Shown: positions 1-10,143 of the stretch, piece after piece
How positions within the stretch are numbered: the stretch's first letter is position 1
Layout: every line of letters begins with the position of its first letter
Origin: Plasmodium relictum
Taxonomy: Eukaryota; Apicomplexa; Aconoidasida; Haemosporida; Plasmodiidae
Length of the DNA stretch: 64,000 nt
Reading direction: 5' to 3'
Assembly: GCF_900005765.1 (NCBI RefSeq)
Contig: NC_041683.1
Coordinates: forward strand, 62,001 to 126,000
Program-made: the position numbers and the translations under genes
Notes under the pieces: model-generated
Databases searched by the model: none
Seen by the model: only the letters and a program-made list of their open reading frames with translations
Told to the model about the DNA's origin: nothing

Positions 1-106
1 TACCTCTACTAATATAGAAAATGAAAATATATAAAATCATGCACATATCTTTTTCTTTTTTCTTTTTTATTAATTCATCATCAAAATTAATGCTATTTAG
101 TTTATT

Positions 107-403
107 TTAACTTTCTTTTTCCTTGTTATTATCTCCTTCATTTTCAATATCTTCATCAATAGGCAATGAATCTTCATCTTTTTCAATTTCTTCATCATCA
201 GACAGTGAATCTTCATCATTAGACAGAGAATCTTCATTAGTATATTCTTTTTTATTATTTTTTTCTTTTTCTAAAAAATTATATATAGAGAAATATAAAA
301 AAGAATGTTTAATTTTCTTTATATATTTTGGATTTTGCTAAAATAATAAAATAAATACATTATAAGAGAATAAACACAAATAAAAATTATATATGAATAC
401 CAT
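107..403 (-). CDS. possible small acidic protein, two exons (tentative)
   Basis: A reading frame at 107-337 encodes about 76 residues. The second half is strongly acidic, with DEDSL-type Ser/Asp/Glu repeats, and it ends at a TAA. It starts directly after a good 3' splice site (pyrimidine-rich run, then TTTTAG) and is preceded in frame by a stop, so it must be spliced to something upstream. The simplest partner is an ATG at 401-403 followed at once by GTATTC. This gives an ATG-only first exon, a 63-base intron and a 77-residue protein. The Sec61-beta gene in this window has the same arrangement. The protein is not recognised and no domain is visible. Alternatively it is an internal or last exon of a gene reaching beyond the left edge, where an acceptor-like TTAG lies near position 10. 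The exon is more certain than the gene model. Confidence 0.35.
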
Positions 404-463
404 TAAAAGTTAACATTTTTCTTTTTAGTAAATGCATTAATGTTTAAAATGTATTACTACACA

Positions 464-468
<5 letters not shown>

Positions 469-518
<50 letters not shown>
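469..518. repeat. (TA)n microsatellite
   Basis: About 25 uninterrupted TA units lie between the uL4m stop codon and the small acidic reading frame. Confidence 0.95.
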
Positions 519-523
<5 letters not shown>

Positions 524-575
524 AATAAAATATTAAAAAGCATAGATAATTTATATATATATTAATTTTAAAGGA

Positions 576-2222
576 TTAATTTTTATATTTTTGCTCATAA
601 TTACCTTCTAATACAGATATAGGTGATGATAGACTAGAAACGTCTTCTAAACATTCATCATCATTTAATATTTCATCAATCATATTAAAATGATCTTCAC
701 TATCATTAATATTATCAAATTCATTTTCAACATTAAATAAATATTCATATTTAATAAATTCTGGTAATGGATCATCACATTGGAATTTTGTTAATATAAA
801 ATTTTTGTAAGGATCTTTTTTTTTAACTTTTAATGGCCCCTTTAAGTCACTAGACCATTTCCATTCTTGAATTCTTTTTTTTAGAGCATCTTTGTCAAAT
901 TGTGAGAAATCATTTCTTTTTTTTTTTTCTATCCAAAAAATGTTCCAATTATTTACTTTTTCTGGATTTGGTGCTCTTGTATTATTAGGTGTTGCATAGG
1001 TAGGAAGCCATTTCATTTTATAAGGATAAATTTTCAGTTCATATATAATATTTTTTAAAGCTTTATATGTGAAAATAACATATCTGTATTTTAATAAATT
1101 ATAAATATTAACACCCTCTACATTTTCTCTTTTTATACTTGCTATATTAGCACATGCCCATAAAAAATTATCATTTACATCTGTTTTCCCTTCATGTACT
1201 AATAAGGCACTATTACACTTTTTTCCTAAAATATTCCTTAAATATTTAACTGTATATTTTGTTTTATGTGATTTAATTAAAAAATTATCAACAACTTTTA
1301 TTTGATCTTGTGCAAATTTTGCTGATAGAAGAATTTTCATACCTTTCCATAAAAATTTCTTATTAATATCAGTTTTCTGATCATGGGGACGTATTGGATG
1401 ATTCTTAACTCCCAAGTATCGACCACATGTTTTTCTCCAATTCATTCTTGCTTTTCCACTTTTTTTTTGACTCCTATATTTTTTAGTACTTCCTGGCCAT
1501 TCCCACTTATATAATTGCATTCTTTCAGTATATCCTGCTAATGCTGTTCTGTAAAAATAATAACATTTATGTAATATGTCTGATCTGATTGGTAAACCAA
1601 AAATATCATTGGGCACTGTAATAAATTTTATATTATCATCATTTTCATCAGATTCGAATTTATATATAGGTATTTCTAACTTGCTATTAAAACCAACAGC
1701 AGGAAATGTCCAATTATTTCTCATTAATGTTTTTATATCTATAATGCATCCTGGTCTTCTTATAATTGGATCATCATCAATGTGAGCAAAATGTTTCGGC
1801 CTTTCAAAAATAAATTTATATTCATCACGAATTATTTCATTATCATTTTTTTTAGAAATTAATTCATCATTATTTTTATCATAATATTTATTGTTACATT
1901 CATTAAAGTATTCCCTATAACTAGTATTATCATCTTTTTCTATTTCATCTTTATAACCATTTTTGTAACTTTCTTCCTGTTCTATTCTATTAAGCCACTT
2001 TAAATTATCTATTTTAATTTTTTCAGTTAAATTTCTTGAATCGCTCTTAAATTGTTTTTCTTCGTAAATAGGAACTTTATCATTTTGTGTAAGTACTTTA
2101 TTCAATTTCTTCTTTAAATTAGTTGTTCGCATATTTCGTTTTTGAAGAATATGTTTTGAAGGATAACTTATGCTACTTACACATTTTTTCGCAAAATATG
2201 ACTTATTAAGTTTTAAAAACAT
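576..2222 (-). CDS. mitochondrial ribosomal protein L4 (uL4m)
   Basis: Single-exon gene of 548 residues. The central part carries the uL4 signature. IRSDILHKCYYFYRTALAG matches the family's helix before the basic loop, SQKKSGKARMNWRKTCGRYLG matches the RQKGTGRAR-type loop that enters the peptide exit tunnel, and a VVDNFLIKSHKTK stretch and a GVNIYNLLKYRYVIFTYKAL C-terminal core follow. Known family members bind 23S-type rRNA in the large subunit. The N-terminus is basic and rich in Ser and Lys, with no hydrophobic signal, so it resembles a mitochondrial presequence rather than an apicoplast leader. The protein is about twice the bacterial length, through an Asn/Asp/Glu-rich N-terminal segment and a C-terminal extension. 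It is divergent from the four-exon gene starting at 2741. The stop is followed by the (TA)n tract. The mitochondrial assignment is inferred. Confidence 0.85.
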   Translation of the reverse strand: MFLKLNKSYFAKKCVSSISYPSKHILQKRNMRTTNLKKKLNKVLTQNDKVPIYEEKQFKSDSRNLTEKIKIDNLKWLNRIEQEESYKNGYKDEIEKDDNTSYREYFNECNNKYYDKNNDELISKKNDNEIIRDEYKFIFERPKHFAHIDDDPIIRRPGCIIDIKTLMRNNWTFPAVGFNSKLEIPIYKFESDENDDNIKFITVPNDIFGLPIRSDILHKCYYFYRTALAGYTERMQLYKWEWPGSTKKYRSQKKSGKARMNWRKTCGRYLGVKNHPIRPHDQKTDINKKFLWKGMKILLSAKFAQDQIKVVDNFLIKSHKTKYTVKYLRNILGKKCNSALLVHEGKTDVNDNFLWACANIASIKRENVEGVNIYNLLKYRYVIFTYKALKNIIYELKIYPYKMKWLPTYATPNNTRAPNPEKVNNWNIFWIEKKKRNDFSQFDKDALKKRIQEWKWSSDLKGPLKVKKKDPYKNFILTKFQCDDPLPEFIKYEYLFNVENEFDNINDSEDHFNMIDEILNDDECLEDVSSLSSPISVLEGNYEQKYKN

Positions 2223-2740
2223 TATTATTATATATTTTTTTGATAAAATAATTACATGATTGAACTATCTTCAAAAAAATTAAAAATTTCAGATTAACAA
2301 AAATATAATTGTTATACACAATAATAAATATGATAATTTTTTAAAATTAAGTATTTTCTTTCTTTTTTTTTTTTTTTCAATATCTCTTTATTTATATATT
2401 TAAATTATTATAAATCATGTATTATATATTCCCCCTAAAAGGGATTTATATTGTTAAGATTAAAATTATTCTTGAATTATTTAAAACTATATTTTAAGTT
2501 ATTCAAAAACATTTTTAAAATCAAAAAATTTCAAAAAAAAAAAGAGTAATTTTTTTTTTATTATTTCATTTTTTTTTTTTTTCTATAGCATAAAAAAAAA
2601 AAAAAAATCGTAATTATAAAGAATATTTAGTTATTTTATTATTATTCTATACTTCAATAAAAAGAGTAGTAGATTTTTGTTTCTAAATAAAATACAATTT
2701 TTTTAATACATATATATATATATATATATGTAGAATTATA
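2223..2740. promoter_or_regulatory. divergent intergenic region uL4m / 107-residue protein gene
   Basis: This 518-base AT-rich spacer lies between two genes read outward, so it must hold both promoters. It contains poly(A)/poly(T) runs around 2368-2384 and 2528-2610. No specific element was recognised. Confidence 0.5.
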
Positions 2741-3401
2741 ATGAAAAAAATATTTCAAATTAGTAAGAGATTTATTTACTGGCCACCTAAAAATAAAATA
2801 AGGACATTAAAAGTAAATATATTTATAAATTGCATATTTATTTTATACATAAATAAATGTATTTATATTTTTATATTATTTATTTTAATATATTTTTTTT
2901 TTTTATGAACATTGTGTCTTATTAGTTTTACATTAATAAACTTATTTTCGTAACTTTGTTAATTTAGTTTCCTTCTGGGAAAAAGTGTTTTATATTTATT
3001 GGTAAAAGAGACGAAGATGGAAAAGAAGAGCCAGTATTATGTTTTGTTGATAAGTTAAAAATATAAAATATATACTTAAATACAATTAAAAATATATTTA
3101 TAAAAATATAAAGAAAATATATATATATATATCGTTTCATTTGTTTAAATTCCATTTTTTAGCCAAAATCATAAGTTGACTTGGATGAATGAAGAAGAAG
3201 TATTAAATTTTGAAAAATTGGTAAAAATAATAAGAAACATATATATTTTGTATAATTTGTTATATCTTTTTTTAATTTTTCTATTTATGTTAGATGCCTA
3301 GGTTAGATAGTTACTTTTCTTTATATTTAGAAAAAGCAAAAAAAGTTAAAGAACAAAATTTATTATTAAATGAAGAAATTAACAAATCTTTTCATGAATA
3401 A
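2741..3401 (+). CDS. conserved-looking small protein, four exons, 107 residues
   Basis: Exons 2741-2812, 2968-3053, 3163-3220 and 3294-3401 join in frame to 107 residues. All donors are GT and all acceptors are AG after T-rich tracts, and the phases agree at every junction. The predicted protein starts MKKIFQISKRFIYWPP, which is basic and could be a mitochondrial presequence. A compact core contains GKKCFIFIGKRDEDGKEEP and LTWMNEEEVLNFEKL, and the charged C-terminus is probably helical. No family is recognised. The exons are too short to be found as long open frames, but the phase agreement and the GC rise inside exons make the model convincing. It is divergent from uL4m and convergent with Sec61-beta. 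A mitochondrial location is only a guess from the N-terminus. Confidence 0.7.
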
Positions 3402-3585
3402 AAAATATTTTTTTAAAATTACGAGGAAACATATTTACCTAAAAATATTTATATACTTCTTGTAATTAATTTTTTTTTTTTAGTATTATAAACATAATAT
3501 TAAGTGTTTACTTAAAATTTAATAATTTTTTTTTAAATAACTAATTATAAATAAATTTTATTAAAACTTGCTCTATTTAATGCAA

Positions 3586-3616
<31 letters not shown>

Positions 3617-3838
3617 AGTAAAAATGTTGTAAAGTCTGTTCAAATAAAAAGAAATATAATTAATAATTATTGTTCTCTCTCTATATATAACTTTTTAATA
3701 TTTAACTTAACTAAAAAAAAATAATAATTCATTTCTTCTTAAATTTGAATTAATCGCAAAGGAAAATTTTTTTATATTCTGTATAAGATGAAATGAAAGA
3801 CAAAATATTTTAATTTTTTTTTTCTTTTTTATTCTCTC
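3402..3838. other. convergent intergenic region
   Basis: This is the 3' flank of the four-exon gene and of Sec61-beta. It holds a poly(A) run at about 3586-3612 and otherwise plain AT-rich sequence. No gene is seen. Confidence 0.6.
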
Positions 3839-4554
3839 TTAAATTTTATTAATGATATGTAAAATAACTACTGTTGCCATAAATATTAAAGTCGCGATTA
3901 ATACTGTTTGAGGAGTTCTGAAATAAAAAAAAAATTGTGCACAAATTAAAAGTGAGTTAATATATATATATAAATATATATATATGTTACAATTTAAAAC
4001 CAGGTGAATCATCCCCATAAAATTTAACAATGCTATTTGTATTTCCACTAACATTTCTTCTTTGTTTTGAGGTATTAGAGGATCCTGTATTTTGTCTTCG
4101 TCTGTAGTAATACAAATATATGTATTATATGATCATGTTTATGTTATTTTTATATTTATTATATATTTATATATTTATATATTTCTTTTTGTAATGTTTG
4201 TTCTTAAGTTATTCTATATGTATTTGTCATTTAATTATTTTAAACTTAAAATTTACATATACTCATTTGTAATTGATAGTATAAAAAATTTTATACATAA
4301 ATTTACTCTTTAGAAAATAATATGAAATATCTATCATATTTTTTAAATGTTTTTAATACTTTATATATATATATACTTTTTTTATGTTTACATCTTTTTA
4401 TTAAATAAATATAGTAAATGATTATTTAGAGATATAATTTTTACCTAGCACTTGTTCTCATGCCACCAACAATTAGAGATGTACCACTAATGTTTCCTGA
4501 ATTAGAGCTACTAGTTTTTGCCTTCACATTAAAAAATATAAAGTATATATTTAT

Positions 4555-4617
<63 letters not shown>

Positions 4618-4714
4618 TTTATATAAATAAATATATAATATATTTTTTGTTAATATAAATTGATAAAAATGTACACAATTATATTTAAATAAAGAGAAGA
4701 AATCTACTAACCAT
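3839..4714 (-). CDS. SEC61B: Sec61 translocon beta subunit, four exons
   Basis: Exons in reading order are 4712-4714 (the ATG alone), 4445-4521, 3991-4101 and 3839-3917, and together they encode 89 residues. The protein has the Sec61-beta layout: a Ser/Gly/Asn-rich flexible N-terminus, a GTSLIVGGMRTSARRR basic segment, FYGDDSPGFKL just before the membrane, and one C-terminal transmembrane helix (about residues 67-86). Its length fits the family (about 90-100). In other eukaryotes this tail-anchored protein is the small subunit of the ER protein-conducting channel, beside Sec61-alpha and gamma. The first exon consists only of the start codon, followed immediately by GTTAGT. The second exon begins in frame, and MAKT is a plausible N-terminus. 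The junction phases 0, 2 and 2 all agree. Confidence 0.92.
4561..4613. repeat. (AT)n microsatellite inside Sec61-beta intron 1
   Basis: About 26 AT units lie within the first intron of the Sec61-beta gene. Confidence 0.95.
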
Positions 4715-5161
4715 TGTTACAGAAAAAATTAATTATTTCTGTTATTTTTACTTTATTTATGCTGAAATTTTAACTTTAACTTTTTTTTTTTAAATATATT
4801 TAAAATAAATATTTTTTACTTTTTTTTCTGTATTTTTCTTTTTATTTATTTTGTAATATTTATTTTTTTGATTTAAAATATATTTTTTAAGTTCACAATA
4901 TCGTGTATAAAAATATGCATCCTTGAAAAAAAAATCTTTAAATATGTTAAGAAAGAAAATTATAAAAAAATTCAAAATTTAAAAATACACTATACATATT
5001 TTAACAAAAAAAAAAAAAAAAAAAAATATGCATGATAAAATTTTCTTTAAATTTAACATGTACAAAAAACACTTTTTAATCTTATAATCGTTTTAAATTT
5101 TTTATATTAAACCTTTATTCCTCTCTTAAAATTTTCTTTTAATTTTTTTAATAGTTTTATT
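4715..5161. promoter_or_regulatory. upstream region of Sec61-beta
   Basis: AT-rich region with a poly(A) run at 5006-5026. It is presumably the Sec61-beta promoter and would be divergent if the candidate gene at 5162 is real. A 61-codon minus-strand frame at 4790-4975 is probably chance. Confidence 0.4.
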
Positions 5162-5527
5162 ATGATCACAACACTTTCTCCACTTTTATTTAAAGAAATA
5201 TTTTATATTAGGAGAATTGTATATTTTGAAATTTTTTTTTAAAATAACATTTTCATATTAAGGTGAAATTTTTGTAATTAAGAAATTTTAATAATATAAT
5301 TTTTTAAATTTGTATTATAATATGTATATTTTATTATATTAAATTTTGTCTATTAATTTTTCAAAAAAAAGAGAAAAAGTATTTGAAAAATGAATTTTTT
5401 TTTTTTTAGAACATATATTTTAAATTACAATACATGTTTATATGCAGTTTTTGATTATAAAATTATAAAAACTGTTCTTAAACTTGATTTAGAAAAAAAA
5501 TTATCTTTTTTGCTGAAACAAAAATAA
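5162..5527 (+). CDS. candidate tiny spliced gene between Sec61-beta and eL22
   Basis: Two coding-looking pieces lie in a gap otherwise without a gene. Positions 5162-5218 read MITTLSPLLFKEIFYIRRI and end at a GT. Positions 5410-5527 follow a long T run plus AG and read TYILNYNTCLYAVFDYKII, then a short Leu/Lys-rich tail to a TAA. The two pieces are not in compatible phase directly. An 11-base exon at the only suitable site between them (after the TTAAG near 5261) would repair the phase but is speculative. Alternatively 5390-5527 is a free-standing 45-residue frame from its own ATG. The strand would fit the spacing: divergent from Sec61-beta and convergent with eL22. The protein is unrecognised. 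It may be a small membrane or mitochondrial protein, or nothing. Confidence 0.3.
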
Positions 5528-5677
5528 TAGAAAAAAAAAAAAGAAAAAAGGAAAAAGAAAAAGAAAAATATCAGTCATACATAAAATCTACTAATTAATT
5601 CAAAAATGTTATGAAATAGTTAAATTCAAAAAAATTCATTTTTATTCAGCTTTTTTTTTTTGTTTTCATTTTCAAAT

Positions 5678-6360
5678 TTAATTATTTAATTGAAAATATT
5701 TAAATTCATAAGCTAATTTTCCCTTTGCAATAACTCTCAAAAAGTCTCTGATTTGGTGCATTTTTAAGTACTTTTTAGCCAAATACTAAAAAATGAAATA
5801 AAAATATATACGTATATATATATATATATATTCAGAAATGAAATACAAATAATATAGAGAATTTTTTTTTTTTTTTCAACAAAAATGGCTCATTATAATT
5901 TCTTACTTTTATGTATCTTTTTGAAAATGGAATATGTACGGTTATATATATTTTACAGTCATCTGAAGTTACTATTATTTTGTTTTTTAAATTGTTTGTT
6001 TTCTTATCAACTTTTATTTTATCTTTAAAGAATTGTTCCTGTAATTAAAAATACAAAAGATATGATATAAAAAAAAAATTGTTTCAGTATATTAAAAGTA
6101 ATGTAATAACGAAAAAATTTTTCTTCAGAAAAATATTAAACATCTTTTTAAATATATATATATTTAAAATTAGTTTTAATTATTACCAATCCATTTATGT
6201 CAAGAATTGTATCCTTTACTGGTTTTGTACAATCAAGTACATATTTTATTCCTTTTGTATTTTTTGTTACTTTCTGCTTTTTTCCTTTCACTATTTTCGT
6301 TTTTTTGACTGTTTTTTTTTTTTGTTTTTTAGTAATTTTAGAATCTTTTTTAGCTACCAT
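5678..6360 (-). CDS. RPL22: 60S ribosomal protein eL22, three exons
   Basis: Exons 6187-6360, 5907-6038 and 5678-5785 give 137 residues with codon-boundary junctions. After a very Lys-rich N-terminus of about 38 residues come the eL22 hallmarks: YVLDCTKPVKDTILDINGLE, then FFKDKIKVDKK, IIVTSDDCKIYITVHIPFSK and RYIKYLAKKYLKMHQIRDFL. Family members are about 120-135 residues long, so this one is complete. eL22 is a eukaryote-specific protein of the large cytosolic ribosomal subunit. Donors are GTAATA and GTAAGA, and acceptors are ATTACAG and TTTTTAG. The ATG is the first in the frame and is followed by MVAKKDSK. Confidence 0.95.
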
Positions 6361-7745
6361 TTTTAATTTTTATATTAAAAAAAATTATAAATTTTTAAAT
6401 AAAATATTTTTTGTAGAAATATAAGAATATAAATATATATAAAAATACTTCCTTTTTAAATAATTGTAACTTCAAATATAAAAAGTGTTATAGATATTAT
6501 TACAGAAAAAACTGCTTTATTTTTAAATTATATATTAAAAAATGAAAAAAAAATTGTAAATGTGTATTTATTTTTTTTTTTTATATATATTTCTTATTTT
6601 ATTACTTTTTTTTAAAAATTTTTTAAATATTTTTTTATTTTTTATTTATTCTATTTACGTTTTTTTTTTTATTTAAAATTTTTGTTCTCTTTTTTTTTTT
6701 TTTTTTCTATACATATATAAACTTTTTTTTTTTTTTTCTATGCATATAAATTTTTTTTTTTTTTTTACTTAATTATTCTTATTGTTTTAAAAAGATTCTT
6801 TTCATTTTTAAGAAATAATATTTTGAAATCAACAAAAAAACTATATATTTTAATTATTTATAAGTTTTAATTAATGATTTATTTATTTTTTTTTTTTTAA
6901 AAAGTAATCCATATCCAATGAAATATATACTGAATTTACATTGTATCATCTTTTTTTTTTTTTTATATTTACTTATATCTAATTGCTGGTATTTTTATTT
7001 AAAATTTTTTTTATAGAATATTTTATTATACATTTTTGTTTTTTATATGAATCATTTTTTTTATTTATTATTATAATCAAATATATATTTGTAAACAAAA
7101 AATAAAATAAAAAAAGAAAAAAAAGAAAAATTCACCTCTTAGATCACTTAACTATATTGTCTAAATAATTTTTATATATGTGATATTAAAAACTGAAAGC
7201 AATAAGAAATTTAAATATTTAATTGAATATATTGTTTTAAAATATATACTATATCATTTATAAAAAATAACTTGTATGTATGTAGTCTAATTAATATATA
7301 AAGAAATTAGTTCTCTAATTTAATTACATTCGCAATTGTAATAGTAAAGTAAAAATAACTCAGAGAATTATTCTTATTAAAAAATATCATTAATATTAAA
7401 TAAATTTACTTAATCTTAGATAGTTATACTGAAAAAAAAAAATTATTTTTGATGTTTTTCTTTTATTTAAACATCTTTCAAATTTTCAAAAAATATATAT
7501 ATATGGATATTTACATTTTTCTTAAAGCTAAAAAATTAATTAATTAAAATAAAACTTATTAAAAATGTATTAACATAAAAACAAAAAAAAAAAAAAAAAT
7601 TATAAAGCATAGTATTTAATAAAAAAGAAGAAATGAAGATAATTTCTATTTATTTTGTATATTTTTTTTTATATAAATTTATAATGAAATATTATTTGAT
7701 TAAATATTTATATTTTTATTGAATTTTTCTTTTTTTATTTTTCAA
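6361..7745. other. intergenic, upstream of eL22 and downstream of CLP1
   Basis: 1.4 kb of very AT-rich sequence with many T runs (for example 6691-6706, 6723-6737 and 6752-6766). It should contain the eL22 promoter and the CLP1 3' flank. No coding frame or RNA gene was recognised. Confidence 0.5.
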
Positions 7746-9407
7746 TTAAAATTTAATTTGTTTAATGTTTCCAGGGACTATAAAATATGGTGGAATATTA
7801 TTTGATGTTATGGAAACTGGGCATAGAATTTCAATTAAATAATCATTTTTATTTTCTTCATTTTCTTCACTTTCAATTTCTTTTATATTCTGCACATGAA
7901 CAAAAGCAGCTATGTTCATAAGATGAACATAAAGAAAATCTTTAGAATAAGAAACACCTAAAATGCAATTTATTAAATTTTTAATATTGCTATTGTATAA
8001 ACTAACTGATACATTTTCTATTTTCTTATTTTTACAATCTGCTGGTAAAGCAGATAAGGGAACGGCTGAGTTGGTATCTAGTTTTACAAAATTAGTTGAA
8101 CTATATTTAAAATTTAATATATGACTCTTTTTATATACATTACCATTAACATATATATCTTTTGAAAAATAATTATAAAACCATAAATTTCTACAATACC
8201 TTAGTCGATTATTATCAGAAGGGATTACTCCTTCAAATTTAGGCATTCCTATAATTTCAACATTTCTTATTTTATCATTATTAATATTTTTGTTTTTATT
8301 GTTATCATTATTATTATTATTTACATTGTTATAGTTGTTGCTATTTTTAATTTTTTCATTATTATTATCTGCAACATTATTATTATTATTATTACTATTA
8401 TCATTATGATTACTATCATGGTTATTTAAATTGTTATCATCATTATTAAAATCAGTACCCTTATTATTGTTATTATTTAATATGCTACCACAATTTACTC
8501 CTTCAGAATTATTTGCATCAATTTTGTTGTAATGTTCTTTCAATGAATAATGAAGAAAAGAATTGTCGATAACAACAACAATATTAATATTATAAATTTC
8601 TATTAAATTTTCAATAATTTTGTGATCTGCTTCTGAAGGAACATTTAAAATAAATCCAGATGAATGTATTATTTCTTGTTCTGTGTTGTTTTTAAAATTG
8701 GTTGACTGAAAATTTAAATTATTCAACAACATTAAATGTATACAACTACTTAAACATTCATTAATATGGTAATATAAATTTATATCTTCATTAATATCTA
8801 AATAACCAAAAAAAAAATCAAGTGAGTATTTCATATTCATATTATCATAAACAAAACAGCTCATAATTCCAGGGCCATTATTTAACTCTATTTTATCACA
8901 ACTACATTTTGTATCAGTTTCAATAAAAATTGGTTTAAATCCTGACTTTAATGCATAATTGCATAGTAACAAAGAAACAGAGCTTTTTCCTGAATTATTG
9001 TTTCCAGTAATTAATATACGAGGACCAACTTTTTTTTTTTTTTTCGCTAACTTTCTATAAGCATCAAAAATATATGATAAAGATAAATAATCCTTCATTG
9101 TAGTATTTTTACTTTCATATTCTTGTAATGTTTTTCCTTTTATTTGAATAATACATCCAGTATAAGTATAAATTGAAAATTTTTCATTAAATCCAAAATA
9201 GTAATCTTTATCTAATATTAGTTCTCTACCAAATATTTCTGCTGTACAAGTATTCTTTTCATTTTTATTCAAATTGGTATTAGATAAAATTCTAATTTTT
9301 ATACATTCTTCTTTTTCATCAAATTTAGTGGCTTTTTCTAATGTAACAATTCGTAATTCTCGAAAAGCTTTCAAATTGTATATCCTTGTATTGTTTGTAG
9401 TAGTCAT
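7746..9407 (-). CDS. CLP1: CLP1-type pre-mRNA cleavage factor / polynucleotide kinase-like P-loop protein
   Basis: Single exon, 553 residues. An N-terminal beta-rich domain (about 1-105) contains CTAEIFGRELILDKDYYFG, typical of CLP1. It is followed by a P-loop ATPase domain with a Walker A of the form GNNNSGKSS (residues 135-143), ETDTKCSC after the next strand and a NNGPGIMS segment. The C-terminal domain ends LCPVSITSNNIPPYFIVPGNIKQ, as in family members. CLP1 proteins work in cleavage and polyadenylation factor complexes and, in animals, as RNA 5'-kinases in tRNA splicing. Here the P loop has NNN where other CLP1s have PTD or similar, so kinase activity is uncertain. An Asn-rich insertion (roughly residues 300-380) lengthens the protein beyond the usual 425-450. 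It is divergent from EMG1. Confidence 0.85.
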   Translation of the reverse strand: MTTTNNTRIYNLKAFRELRIVTLEKATKFDEKEECIKIRILSNTNLNKNEKNTCTAEIFGRELILDKDYYFGFNEKFSIYTYTGCIIQIKGKTLQEYESKNTTMKDYLSLSYIFDAYRKLAKKKKKVGPRILITGNNNSGKSSVSLLLCNYALKSGFKPIFIETDTKCSCDKIELNNGPGIMSCFVYDNMNMKYSLDFFFGYLDINEDINLYYHINECLSSCIHLMLLNNLNFQSTNFKNNTEQEIIHSSGFILNVPSEADHKIIENLIEIYNINIVVVIDNSFLHYSLKEHYNKIDANNSEGVNCGSILNNNNNKGTDFNNDDNNLNNHDSNHNDNSNNNNNNVADNNNEKIKNSNNYNNVNNNNNDNNKNKNINNDKIRNVEIIGMPKFEGVIPSDNNRLRYCRNLWFYNYFSKDIYVNGNVYKKSHILNFKYSSTNFVKLDTNSAVPLSALPADCKNKKIENVSVSLYNSNIKNLINCILGVSYSKDFLYVHLMNIAAFVHVQNIKEIESEENEENKNDYLIEILCPVSITSNNIPPYFIVPGNIKQIKF

Positions 9408-10143
9408 TTTTTTTTTTTTTTTAATTTCATTAGTTTTTAACTAATTAAAAGTGTAAATCAAATGAAAAAAAATTCTATAATAAATAAAATCATTTGTATA
9501 TATCAATAAAAATTAGAGCCATTTTAATACATCATTTATACATATTTATTTATATAAAATTGTAAACATAAGCTTTTAAAAATATATATATTTTATTTAT
9601 CCTGTAAAAAAAAAAAAAAAATAATAAAATAATATAAAGCAGTATATATATAACTTAAATTTTTTTTTTTATAAAAACAAAAAGATTATTCATGCTAAAT
9701 ATATGTTACAATATTATAAGGCATAAAGCATAAAAGAAAAATTTGACTGCTTTATTTTTAATGTATATATATATTTATTTTTTTTTAAATTCGATTATAT
9801 ATATTTTAGGGTAAAATTAAAATTTTTTTTTTTTTATAAATTTTATATTTTATTTTTAAGAAAAAAATTCACAAAATTTTGTTACATTTTAATAAAATAT
9901 GTTTATATAAATATTTATAGTTTTTTAAATATATAGTTATTGTATTTTTCTTTATTTTCAGGATTTTATATTTTAAAATTTTTACAATCTATATTTAATT
10001 TTATATTTATTATTCATATTTTATTTTATTTCATTTATTAATTATTTTTCATTTTAAGAGTTATTTTATATACATGTATCTATATAAATATATATATAAT
10101 TATTTTTAATATGGCTTTATGATTTTGATATAGTTAAAAAAAA
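9408..10143. promoter_or_regulatory. divergent intergenic region CLP1 / EMG1
   Basis: 736 bases between two outward-reading genes, so both promoters should lie here. Homopolymer runs occur at 9412-9422, 9605-9621 and 9826-9836. No motif was recognised. Confidence 0.5.

Noticed and set aside
123-341. Plus-strand Ser-rich frame
   Set aside because: It is the antisense of the acidic Asp/Glu/Ser frame on the minus strand, which follows a good splice acceptor.
576-603. Possible splice from the uL4m end (AAG|GTAATT) to the acidic exon at 107-337
   Set aside because: The phase does not match; the joined frame stops after ten residues.
4790-4975. Minus-strand frame of 61 codons with an acceptor-like TTTTTCAAG inside
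   Set aside because: No plausible partner exon upstream, and it sits in the expected promoter of Sec61-beta; probably chance in Lys/Tyr/Asn-rich AT sequence.
6079-6424. Two overlapping plus-strand frames
   Set aside because: Phe-rich antisense of eL22 exon 1 and its intron.
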